Shown: piece after piece, positions 33,045 through 40,763 of the stretch
Numbering within the stretch: position 1 is the first letter of the stretch
Layout of the letters: each line of letters starts with the position of its first letter
NCBI GenBank assembly: GCA_044868295.1
Contig: JBIOWF010000059.1
Location: forward strand, 1 to 45,976
DNA length: 45,976 nucleotides
Direction of reading: 5' to 3'
DNA from: JBIOWF01 sp044868295
Lineage (GTDB): Bacteria > Actinomycetota > Actinomycetes > Streptosporangiales > Streptosporangiaceae
Notes under the pieces: generated by a model
What the model saw: the letters and a program-made list of their open reading frames with translations, nothing else
Databases searched by the model: none
What the model was told of the DNA's origin: nothing
Program-made: the position numbers and the translations under genes

Positions 33045-33950
33045 TCACCTGCCGGAAGGCCCCACGCGAAGCGCGTCCGTGACGACGTCCTCGCAGATGG
33101 CGTGGGTGATGAGGGCGTCCTGCGCGGACACCGTGCGGCCGTCGCGGACGGCGGCGAGGAAGGCGTGGCAGACCTGCTCGATGCCGCGCTGGCGGGCCAC
33201 GGGAACCCAGTCACCGCGCCGGGTCAGGATCTCGCCGTCCCTGTGATCCGTCACGTCGGCGAGGTTCGTCACCCTCCGCTTCGAGCCGCCGCCCATGACC
33301 TCACAGGTCTCCTCGGCGGCGCCGCCGACCCGGTTCATGATGCCGATGGCGGTGAAGCCGTCACCGCGCAGCTCCAGCACGGCGTGTTCGAGCAGCCCGT
33401 CGCGGACCCGGGTGCGGACGCCCACGCCCGTGACCTCTCCAGGGGCGAGAAACCGGAGGGTGTCGACCACGTGGATGAAGTCGTCGAACACCACCGCGCG
33501 CGGGTCGACGGCCCGGGTGCGGTTCTTCTGGATGACGATCAAGTCTCTCGGCAGGTCGCGGAGCGCCGCGTACACCGGGGCGTGCCTGCGGTTGAAGCCG
33601 ACCATCAGCGACCGTTCGCGGTCCCGCGCGAGCCGTACCAGCTTCTCGCAGTCGGGGAGGTTGTCGGCGAGCGGCTTGTCCACATATACGTGGACTCCGG
33701 CGTTGAGCAGGGCCTCCACGATGGGGACGTGCGCGCTCGTCGCCGCGTGCACGAAGGCCGCCTCGATCCCGGCGGCGATCACGGCCTCGACGGAGGTGAA
33801 CCGTACCGGGATCCGGTAGGAGTCCCCCAGCCGGTCGAGCGTCTCCCGGTTCCGCGTGCACAGGTGCGGGTCGAGCCCCGCCGTCGCGGCCAGGACCGGC
33901 AGGTACGCCTTCTCCGCGATCGCCCCGAGCCCGATCACTGCGATTTTCAT
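33045..33950 (-). CDS. Gfo/Idh/MocA-family oxidoreductase
   Basis: 301-aa NAD(P)-dependent dehydrogenase. The N-terminal Rossmann motif is KIAVIGLGAIAEKAYLP. The family EKP-type segment appears as VYVDKPLADN (Lys at about 95). A C-terminal alpha/beta substrate domain (about 120-270) follows. Family members oxidise sugars or inositols, but the substrate is unknown. It overlaps the stop of the upstream epimerase gene by ATGA (33947-33950), so the two are translated together. The large in-frame reading back to 34265 is only an overlap shadow of the epimerase. Confidence 0.85.
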   Translation of the reverse strand: MKIAVIGLGAIAEKAYLPVLAATAGLDPHLCTRNRETLDRLGDSYRIPVRFTSVEAVIAAGIEAAFVHAATSAHVPIVEALLNAGVHVYVDKPLADNLPDCEKLVRLARDRERSLMVGFNRRHAPVYAALRDLPRDLIVIQKNRTRAVDPRAVVFDDFIHVVDTLRFLAPGEVTGVGVRTRVRDGLLEHAVLELRGDGFTAIGIMNRVGGAAEETCEVMGGGSKRRVTNLADVTDHRDGEILTRRGDWVPVARQRGIEQVCHAFLAAVRDGRTVSAQDALITHAICEDVVTDALRVGPSGR

Positions 33951-34900
33951 GCTCCCGAGCGTACGGCTCCCGCACCGTCGCGATACCAATCGATGGTCGC
34001 CTTGAGCGCGTCGTCCATCGGGGTGGGGCCGATGCCGAAAGTGGTCTCGAAGGCGGAGGAGTCGACGATGAAGGGCAGGTCGAACTGGTAGCGGGTCTCC
34101 TTCGTCTCGCGGATGAAGGGCACCACCAGGGCGAGGACATCCAGGATCCACCTCGGTATCCGGTTGATCCGGGCCGTGGGAGCTCCGGCCAGGACGGCGA
34201 CCCGCTCGGCGATCGCCCGCGCGGACATCGCCGGGTTCGTGGGGACATGCCAGGCGCGACCCCATGCGCGCTCGTCGGTGGCGACCGTGACCAGGGCGCG
34301 GGCCACGTCGGGCAGGTAGGTCCAGCTGTGCGGAACGGCGGGGTCACTGATGTACATGGCGGGTTTCCCCGCGATCAGGGGCGGCACGAACCGCGCGCCC
34401 AGCAGCGACTGGTCGGAGGCGCCGACGCCGAAGTAGTCGGAGCCGCGCACTTCGGTGACCCGGGCCCGGCCCGCCTCGTGCGCGGCCAGCGCCTGCCGCC
34501 ACATGTCGGCCCGCACCCGCCCCTTTGTGCCGGTCGCCGCGAGCGGCAGATCCTCTGTCATCGGGACGTTCACGGGCCCGTAGCCGTACAGGTTGCCGAG
34601 GGTGACCAGGACCGCGCCGGTCGCCTCCGCGGCCTTCAGCAGGGAGTTCGCGATCGGCGGCCAGTCCTGGAGCCAGCGGTGGTACTTCGGGTTGGCGCAG
34701 TTGATGAGGGCGTCGGCGCCCTCTGCGATCTTCCGTACCGTGGCCGCGTCCCCGGCGTCGGCGGCGACGAGCGTGATGCCCGGGCCCTTGGGCCCGCCGC
34801 CCGATCGGGTGACGACGACGACCTCGTGACCATCCGCCGCGAGCAGACGCGCGAGCTGACCGCCGACCTGACCCGCTCCGACGATGACGTGCTTTCCCAT
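33947..34900 (-). CDS. NAD-dependent epimerase/dehydratase (extended SDR)
   Basis: 317 aa. The N-terminal nucleotide motif VIVGAGQVGGQLARLLA differs slightly from GxxGxxG but fits atypical extended SDRs. LINCANPKYHRW and LGNLYGYGP match the family; the Tyr of YGYGP may stand in for YxxxK. The start is ATG 34900. It is divergent from the TetR gene, with two similar palindromes between them, suggesting that TetR represses this epimerase-oxidoreductase pair. The substrate is unknown; the family often reduces or isomerises small ketones or nucleotide sugars. Confidence 0.83.
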   Translation of the reverse strand: MGKHVIVGAGQVGGQLARLLAADGHEVVVVTRSGGGPKGPGITLVAADAGDAATVRKIAEGADALINCANPKYHRWLQDWPPIANSLLKAAEATGAVLVTLGNLYGYGPVNVPMTEDLPLAATGTKGRVRADMWRQALAAHEAGRARVTEVRGSDYFGVGASDQSLLGARFVPPLIAGKPAMYISDPAVPHSWTYLPDVARALVTVATDERAWGRAWHVPTNPAMSARAIAERVAVLAGAPTARINRIPRWILDVLALVVPFIRETKETRYQFDLPFIVDSSAFETTFGIGPTPMDDALKATIDWYRDGAGAVRSGA

Positions 34901-34933
34901 GACACAGCCCCTTTGAGTCCATCACTTCACTTC

Positions 34934-34983
34934 GAGAGCAATGCTCTCTCACGAGAGCGGCAATCGTCAAGAGCAGCGCTCTC
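34934..34983. promoter_or_regulatory. Twin palindromic operators between epimerase and TetR genes
   Basis: GAGAGCAATGCTCTC (34934-34948) is a perfect 7-1-7 palindrome. AAGAGCAGCGCTCTC (34969-34983) matches it at 12 of 15 positions. They are centred 35 bp apart in the divergent region. A -10-like GATAAC (about 35001-35006) for the TetR gene follows the second site. The placement is typical of TetR autoregulation and divergent repression. Confidence 0.72.
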
Positions 34984-35070
34984 GTTTCCTTCCCCTGCTC
35001 TGATAACCTGATGCGCGAGGCAGCCGATGAGACCGACGGACCGACCGGGGCCGTCGGGCGAGGAGGAGCA

Positions 35071-35763
35071 GTGAGCGCGAGCCGTACGGCACGGGAACGA
35101 GTGCGGGCGGAGCTGATCAGGGAGATCACCGACATCGCCCGCCGCCATCTCGCGACCGAGGGGGCCGGGGGGCTGTCCCTGCGCGCGGTGGCCAGGGAGA
35201 TGGGGATGGTCTCCTCGGCGATCTACCGCTATTTCCCGAGCCGGGATGACCTGCTCACCGCACTGATCATCGACGGCTACAACGCGATCGGTGAGGCCGT
35301 CGAGAGCGCCGACGCCGCGTGCGCCAGGGACGACTTCCGCGGGCGGTGGCTGGCGGTCTGCCGGGCCGTACGCGACTGGGCCCTCGCACACCCCCACGAA
35401 TACGCCCTGCTCTACGGCTCACCGGTGCCGGGCTACCGCGCGCCGGAGGACACGATCGGCCCCGCCTCCCGCGACACGGCGGTCTACGGCCGGATCATCG
35501 CCGACGCCCACCGCGCCGGGGCGCTCACCCCGCCGGACCTGGGCCCGACGCCTCCCCAGATCCTCTCGTCGGACGCCGCGGTGGTGCGGACGCTCATGCC
35601 GGACGTGTCGGACGACACGGTGACCCGGGCGATCATCGCCTGGACCGGCCTGTTCGGCATGGTGAACTTCGAACTGTTCGGCCAGTTCAACAACGTGATC
35701 ACCCATCGGGCCGAGCTCTTCGACCACAACATGACCTGCCTCTCCGGCCTCATCGGCATTTGA
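35071..35763 (+). CDS. TetR-family transcriptional regulator
   Basis: 230 aa from GTG 35071, chosen because AGGAGGAG lies 2-10 nt upstream. The alternative ATG 35011 falls next to the likely transcription start. The N-terminal HTH reads IADIARRHLATEGAGG-like, then LSLRAVAREMGMVSSAIYRYFPSRDDL. The C-terminal domain is of the TetR_C type that often senses small ligands. It probably controls itself and the divergent epimerase-oxidoreductase operon through the palindromes at 34934 and 34969. The inducer is unknown. Confidence 0.88.
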   Translation: MSASRTARERVRAELIREITDIARRHLATEGAGGLSLRAVAREMGMVSSAIYRYFPSRDDLLTALIIDGYNAIGEAVESADAACARDDFRGRWLAVCRAVRDWALAHPHEYALLYGSPVPGYRAPEDTIGPASRDTAVYGRIIADAHRAGALTPPDLGPTPPQILSSDAAVVRTLMPDVSDDTVTRAIIAWTGLFGMVNFELFGQFNNVITHRAELFDHNMTCLSGLIGI

Positions 35764-35953
35764 CCCCGGACATTTCAATCTCCCTCGGCTTTCGCCGCCA
35801 GAGTTACTTCAGGGGCAACCATGTGACGCTGGCCGGCCTCGTGTCGTTCGTGAGGGTGGTGGCGTGGTTGCACTGTTCAGGGACAATCGATGAGATCTGC
35901 GCATAAAGTGCTAGCTGAACACGCGTGGGACGTGATCGCTGAGGAGTGACGGG

Positions 35954-37624
35954 GTGGCGGAGTTCGAGTCGCTACAGGCAGGGGATCCGCCGCAGGTGGG
36001 GCCGTACCGGATCGAAGCGCGGCTGGGCATGGGCGGCATGGGATGCGTCTATCTGGGGCGGTCGAGGAGCGGGCGGGCGGTGGCCGTCAAGGTCGTACGC
36101 CCGGAACTGGCCGGCGACCGGGAGTTCCAGCGCCGGTTCTCCCGCGAAGTGGCCGTGGCCCGCACAGTGAATGGCTTCTTCACCGCGGGAGTGGTCGACG
36201 CCGATCCGACGGGATCACCGCCGTGGCTGGTAACGGCTTATGTGCCGGGGATTTCGCTGGCCGAGGCGGTGACGGAACACGGCCCATGGCCGGAGAGGTC
36301 CGTCCTGGCCTTGGGGACGGGGCTGGCCGAGGCGCTGTCGTCGATCCACGAGGCCGGTGTGGTGCACCGGGATCTCAAACCGTCGAACGTCCTGCTGGCC
36401 GCCGATGGTCCCAGGGTCATCGACTTCGGGATATCGGTCGCCCTCGAGGGCACCATGCTCACCCAGACCGGCCAGGCGGTGGGGACACCCGGATTCATGT
36501 CACCGGAGCAGCTGACCGGTGCGCCCGTGGGACGGGCCGGTGATGTGTTCTGCCTGGGGGCGATGCTGGCGTTCACCGCCACTGGGGCTGGGCCGTTCGG
36601 CACTGGCCAGTGGCAGGCGTTGGCGTACCGCACCGTGTACGAAGAGCCGAACCTGGACGCCCTTCCCCCAAGACTGCGGGCCGTGGTGGCGCCATGCCTT
36701 GCCAAGCAGCCTGAGCAGCGCCCCTCGGTGGCGTTCTTGCTGGAGGAGCTGGCCGACCGCGCCACCGACGCGGGCGTCGTGGGTGACGTGTTCACTCAGG
36801 CCCTGTGGCTGCCCGAAAGCGTGGCGCACGACGTACAAGGCCGTGCCACCTCGCCACAGCCGACACTCATGACGACGGGCGCGACGGCGGTCACGGGACA
36901 TCCCGCCCCCGAGGTCATACCCGTGCGCCCTCCCCGGGCCGACGGTACGGCACGACTGCCCGAACAGGCGCCCGGTGGGCCGATGCCACCGATGCCGCCG
37001 AGCACCGGCGACCGTCTGCGACAGCATGGGCCCGCCACCGCCGTCGTTGAGAAAAGCGATGACGCCACCAAGCGGCGTGCCTCGAATCACCACGCTCCGC
37101 GCCTTCCGGCGGTTCCGCACGGCCATCAGACGTCTGCGGATTTCGTCGAGACAGCCCGACAATCAGTTGAACCGGAGCCGGGACGGCTCCCGGCCGAAAA
37201 GATGCCGCAAGGCGTCAAGATCGCACGGGCTTCTCTCTATGTTCAGGCCGCTCTCATGGCAGTGACCGCCTTCGGCGTTGCGGGGCTGACAGGGGAGGGA
37301 GTGTCACTCGCGCTCGGGCTCCTCCCCTTCGCCGTGTTCCTCGGCGTGCTGGCCTCCTGCTGCGCTTCGCGCCGCGGATGGGTACGCACGATCACCCGCA
37401 CGTTTGAGGGGATCATCTGTGTGATCCATCTGATCACTCTCCTGATCGTGCACGATTGGTACCTGGGTATCAATGCGGTCATGGGCGTGATCGGCTCCGT
37501 GGGCATGGGCCTGATCGGGGCCATCACGGTGATCGTCGGACTGTCCCGCCGGGATGCCGCGACCTGGTTCACCCACCGAGCACACCACGATGCCCCCCGT
37601 CGCAGGAGTCGCACGGTTCGGTAG
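35954..37624 (+). CDS. Membrane Ser/Thr protein kinase (Hanks type)
   Basis: 556 aa. The kinase domain spans about 16-275 with GMGGMGCVYLG (Gly loop), VAVKVV (catalytic Lys), HRDLKPSN (138-145) and DFGIS. The substrate loop reads GTPGFMSPEQL. A Pro-rich, low-complexity juxtamembrane stretch runs about 300-415. The C-terminus holds about four hydrophobic helices (422-530) with very short loops and no extracellular sensor, unlike PknB-type kinases with PASTA domains. Start GTG 35954 follows GAGGAG and GGGGTG. A terminator follows at 37697. The signal it reads is unknown; membrane stress or partner proteins are possible. Confidence 0.9.
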   Translation: MAEFESLQAGDPPQVGPYRIEARLGMGGMGCVYLGRSRSGRAVAVKVVRPELAGDREFQRRFSREVAVARTVNGFFTAGVVDADPTGSPPWLVTAYVPGISLAEAVTEHGPWPERSVLALGTGLAEALSSIHEAGVVHRDLKPSNVLLAADGPRVIDFGISVALEGTMLTQTGQAVGTPGFMSPEQLTGAPVGRAGDVFCLGAMLAFTATGAGPFGTGQWQALAYRTVYEEPNLDALPPRLRAVVAPCLAKQPEQRPSVAFLLEELADRATDAGVVGDVFTQALWLPESVAHDVQGRATSPQPTLMTTGATAVTGHPAPEVIPVRPPRADGTARLPEQAPGGPMPPMPPSTGDRLRQHGPATAVVEKSDDATKRRASNHHAPRLPAVPHGHQTSADFVETARQSVEPEPGRLPAEKMPQGVKIARASLYVQAALMAVTAFGVAGLTGEGVSLALGLLPFAVFLGVLASCCASRRGWVRTITRTFEGIICVIHLITLLIVHDWYLGINAVMGVIGSVGMGLIGAITVIVGLSRRDAATWFTHRAHHDAPRRRSRTVR

Positions 37625-37696
37625 ACCACGCCAGAGCTTGATCACTCCAGAGATGCGCGGGGGCGGGGCCATTCGCCCGATTCCAGCAAGAACGCC

Positions 37697-37733
37697 AAGG
37701 GCGGCACCCGTGGATCACACGGATGCCGCCCTT
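37697..37733. terminator. Bidirectional terminator between kinase and leuA
   Basis: AAGGGCGGCA (37697-37706) pairs perfectly with TGCCGCCCTT (37724-37733), and inside it CCGTG (37708-37712) pairs with CACGG (37718-37722). The remaining gap to 37885 holds no recognisable gene. Confidence 0.85.
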
Positions 37734-37885
37734 GTCACATGGTCACGAGTCACACGGCCACGAACGCCTTGTGGGCAGGCCGGAGACCAACTCGGAGATG
37801 TTCACGCCTGATCGCGGGCGGAGGCCGGGCAGGTCATGCCGGTCCGCCGGGGAGACCCGTGCGTGGTCACGCGGAAGTCGGAGAG

Positions 37886-39613
37886 TCAGCGGGTCGCGCG
37901 GTTGACCGCCGAGATGATCGCCTTGAGCGAGGCCGTCGTCGTGTTGGCGTCGATGCCGACACCCCACAGGACCTGCGAGGCGCCACTCGAATCGCCGACC
38001 TCGCACTCCACGTAGGAGGCGGCCTTCGCGTCGGCGCCCGCGCTCATCGCGTGCTCGTTGTAGTCGAGCACCCGTACCTCGATGCCGATCCGGGACAGCG
38101 CGTCGCAGAAGGCCGAGATCGGGCCGTTGCCCACGCCCTCGATCTCGCGGATCTGCCCGTCGACCCGGACGTCGGCGCTGATGGCGTCCTTGTCGTCCAC
38201 GGCCGAGGTGTTCCGGTGGGCCAGCAGGCCCAGGCGGCCCCACGGCTTGGCCGGGTTGGGCAGGTATTCGTCGGTGAACGCGTCCCACATCGCGGCCGGT
38301 GTGACCTCGCCGCCCTCGGCGTCGGTCTGCGCCTGGATGACGCGGGAGAACTCGATCTGCAGGCGGCGCGGCATGTCGAGGTGGTGGTCGGCCTTCATGA
38401 TGTAGGCGACCCCACCCTTGCCGGACTGGCTGTTGACCCGGATCACGGCCTCGTAGGTGCGGCCGATGTCCTTGGGGTCGATCGGCAGGTACGGCACCGC
38501 CCAGGTGAACCGGTCCACCGGGGTTTCCGCCACGGCGGCGTCACGCTCCAGGTGGTCGAAGCCCTTCTTGATGGCGTCCTGGTGGGAGCCGGAGAAGGCG
38601 GTGTAGACGAGCTCGCCGCCCCACGGGTGCCGGGGGTGGACGGGCAGCTGGTTGCAGTACTCGACGACGCGGCGGATCTCGTCGATGTCGGAGATGTCGA
38701 CCTCCGGGTCGACGCCCTGGGAGAACAGGTTCATGCCCAGGGTCACCAGGCACACGTTGCCGGTGCGCTCGCCGTTGCCGAACAGGCAGCCCTCGATGCG
38801 GTCGGCGCCCGCCATGTAGCCCAGCTCGGCGGCGGCGACAGCCGTACCGCGGTCGTTGTGCGGGTGCAGGGACAGCACGATCGAGTCGCGGTAGGCCAGG
38901 TTGCGGTGCATCCACTCGATCTGGTCGGCGTAGATGTTCGGCGTGGCCATCTCGACGGTCGCCGGCAGGTTGATGATCACCTTCCGGTCCGGGGTGGGCT
39001 GCCACACGTCGTTGACCGCGTCGCAGACCTCGACGGCGTACTCCAGCTCGGTCCCGGTGAACGACTCGGGCGAGTACTGGAAGTAGATCTCGGTGTCGTC
39101 CATCTGCGCGGCCAGCTTCTTGCACAGCTTGGCGCCCTCGACCGCGATCGCGGTGATGCCCTCCTTGTCCTGCCCGAAGACGACCCGGCGCTGCAGCGTC
39201 GACGTCGAGTTGTACAGGTGGACGATGGCGTGCCTGGCGCCGCGGACCGACTCGAAGGTCCGCTCGATCAGCTCGGGCCGGGCCTGGGTCAGGACCTGGA
39301 TGACGACGTCGGACGGGATCCGGTCCTCTTCGATGATCTGCCGGACGAAGTCGAAGTCGGTCTGGGAGGCGGCCGGGAAGCCGACCTCGATCTCCTTGTA
39401 GCCCATGCGTACCAGCAAGTCGAACATCTTGAGCTTGCGGTGGGCGTCCATCGGGTCGATCAGCGCCTGGTTGCCGTCGCGCAGGTCGACGGCACACCAT
39501 CTGGGGGCCCTGTCGATGACCTTGCTGGGCCAGGTGCGGTCGGCCAGCCGGATCGGCTCGAACGGCGCATAGCGATGGAAGGGCATCGGGCTGGGCTGCT
39601 GCTGCGGATACAT
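37886..39613 (-). CDS. leuA: 2-isopropylmalate synthase
   Basis: 575-aa enzyme condensing acetyl-CoA with 2-ketoisovalerate, the first step of leucine synthesis. The catalytic HMGL-like TIM barrel contains RWCAVDLRDGNQALIDPMD (motif DLRDGNQ), the metal-binding HPHNDRGTA and FGNGERTGNV. A C-terminal LeuA allosteric domain (about 430-560) carries feedback inhibition. The start is ATG 39613 with GAGGAG upstream; the longer open frame to 40720 is not real. It is preceded by a leader ORF and hairpin. A decayed copy of part of this gene lies at about 43671-43781. Confidence 0.95.
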   Translation of the reverse strand: MYPQQQPSPMPFHRYAPFEPIRLADRTWPSKVIDRAPRWCAVDLRDGNQALIDPMDAHRKLKMFDLLVRMGYKEIEVGFPAASQTDFDFVRQIIEEDRIPSDVVIQVLTQARPELIERTFESVRGARHAIVHLYNSTSTLQRRVVFGQDKEGITAIAVEGAKLCKKLAAQMDDTEIYFQYSPESFTGTELEYAVEVCDAVNDVWQPTPDRKVIINLPATVEMATPNIYADQIEWMHRNLAYRDSIVLSLHPHNDRGTAVAAAELGYMAGADRIEGCLFGNGERTGNVCLVTLGMNLFSQGVDPEVDISDIDEIRRVVEYCNQLPVHPRHPWGGELVYTAFSGSHQDAIKKGFDHLERDAAVAETPVDRFTWAVPYLPIDPKDIGRTYEAVIRVNSQSGKGGVAYIMKADHHLDMPRRLQIEFSRVIQAQTDAEGGEVTPAAMWDAFTDEYLPNPAKPWGRLGLLAHRNTSAVDDKDAISADVRVDGQIREIEGVGNGPISAFCDALSRIGIEVRVLDYNEHAMSAGADAKAASYVECEVGDSSGASQVLWGVGIDANTTTASLKAIISAVNRATR

Positions 39614-39698
39614 CGTGCTCCTCGTCGACTGGGGCGACCTCGGAAGATGAGATGGGCCGCCACCGGGAAAACCCTCAGGCCGACGCGCATGGCTCGCT

Positions 39699-39738
39699 CC
39701 GCGACGAGGGAGCCGGCCTCTACAGGCCCTCGTCGCGG
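39699..39738 (-). promoter_or_regulatory. Attenuator-like hairpin in the leuA leader
   Basis: On the transcribed strand CCGCGACGAGGG (39738 to 39727) pairs perfectly over 12 bp with CCCTCGTCGCGG (39710 to 39699) around a 16-nt loop. The 5' arm lies inside the leader ORF, so a ribosome paused or released on that ORF would change whether the stem forms. No U tract follows. Control could be by termination or by access to downstream translation; I cannot tell which. Confidence 0.72.
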
Positions 39739-39764
39739 CAGCTAAGAAGCAGCCCGCGCAGCAT
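39720..39764 (-). CDS. leuL: Leucine-rich leader peptide of leuA
   Basis: A 14-codon ORF ending in TAG reads MLRGLLLSCRDEGL, with five Leu codons including three in a row. It lies about 106 bp upstream of the leuA start on the same strand. Its last seven sense codons overlap the 5' arm of the 12-bp attenuator stem. This is the layout of classical ribosome-mediated attenuation in amino-acid biosynthetic genes, and leuA leader peptides are known in actinobacteria. No ribosome binding site precedes it; the -10 element suggests a leaderless mRNA starting at its ATG. Confidence 0.78.
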   Translation of the reverse strand: MLRGLLLSCRDEGL

Positions 39765-39771
39765 GCCAAGC

Positions 39772-39777
39772 AGACTA
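39772..39777 (-). promoter_or_regulatory. -10 element of the leuA leader promoter
   Basis: TAGTCT on the minus strand (TANNNT consensus) ends 7 nt before the A of the leader ATG, placing transcription start at or next to 39764. A matching -35 hexamer is not obvious. The amidase gene ends just upstream at 39832. Confidence 0.55.
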
Positions 39778-39831
39778 GCAGACTCAGGCGGGTCGATCGG
39801 ACCGGGACCGGATGGGGAGGTGGACGGCGGG

Positions 39832-40620
39832 CTAGGCCGAAGACGCGTCCCAGGTCGCCTTGTCCACCTCCCCCGTGACGGTGAGGCCGTGAGCACGCTG
39901 GAATTCCTCGGTGGCGGCGGCCGTCCTGGGCCCGTACACCCCGTCCGCATCGATGTGGTGCCCACGAGCCCTCAGCATGGTCTGCCAGGCCTTGACATCG
40001 GAGCCGCCCCGCATCCTCCTGCCTCTGACGTACGCGAGAACGCGTCGCCAGGTGGGGACATCCGGGAGTCCGCCGCCAGGTGCGCCGTTGTACGCGTCCT
40101 CCACCATGGGGATGAAGACGTCCCACGGGAAGTCCTTGCCGGGGTCGGTGTGGGAACCGGAGCCGGGGAAGGCCAGGGTCACGTCCCAATGACCGCAGAT
40201 GCCCTTCTCCCCGGCCCGCACCTGACCCGGCGTGAGCTTGCGGACCGGCAGGCGGTACATCCGGCACCAGACGGCGAATCGCCCGGCGGCCCGGGTGAGC
40301 ACGGCCATGCTGTAAGGGTCGAGCCATTCGTCGCGGCTCTGGCGGGCGAACCCCGCGAGCTCGGCGTGCAGCCCACGCGCGTTGGCCCGGGGCGCCGCGA
40401 ACGCGGTGTCGCGGTCTTCGACACAGCGGACCTCGCTGTCGGCGTCGATGCAGACGTGCGCGGACGCGACCCGGCTCATCGTGGCGAACATGTGCGCGCA
40501 GTCTTCGGCGGTGGTGGGCTTCTCCGCCCACTCCATGTCGTGGACGACCGCGAGCGCGATTCGCTCGAGACGGCCCTGCCGATAATGCCTCGCCTGCATC
40601 TTGGTCAGAATGGAGCTCAT
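39832..40620 (-). CDS. N-acetylmuramoyl-L-alanine amidase with peptidoglycan-binding domain (endolysin-like)
   Basis: 262 aa. The N-terminal Amidase_2 (T7 lysozyme-type) domain shows ligand or catalytic candidates VVHDMEW, SAHVCIDADSEVRCV, and the late ICGHWDVT and SGSHTDPGKDFPWD. A C-terminal PG_binding_1 domain (about 205-262) contains VKAWQTMLRARGHHIDADGV and YGPRTAAATEEFQRAHGL. No signal peptide or membrane segment is present, which is more typical of phage endolysins than of host autolysins. No other phage genes are seen nearby. Start ATG 40618-40620 has GAGAGGTG upstream. It probably cleaves the MurNAc-L-Ala bond of the cell wall. Confidence 0.88.
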   Translation of the reverse strand: MSSILTKMQARHYRQGRLERIALAVVHDMEWAEKPTTAEDCAHMFATMSRVASAHVCIDADSEVRCVEDRDTAFAAPRANARGLHAELAGFARQSRDEWLDPYSMAVLTRAAGRFAVWCRMYRLPVRKLTPGQVRAGEKGICGHWDVTLAFPGSGSHTDPGKDFPWDVFIPMVEDAYNGAPGGGLPDVPTWRRVLAYVRGRRMRGGSDVKAWQTMLRARGHHIDADGVYGPRTAAATEEFQRAHGLTVTGEVDKATWDASSA

Positions 40621-40763
40621 GCCACACCTCTCGGGCTGGGGGGGTTCGTGGTGCCCAATGGACCCTGTCGGCCTCCGGCGATTTCGGAGGCACGCCCCAT
40701 GGTGGCCGTGAGGTGCGCAAGAAGGATCACGGAAAGTACGTACGTTCCCGCCGCACCGGAAAG

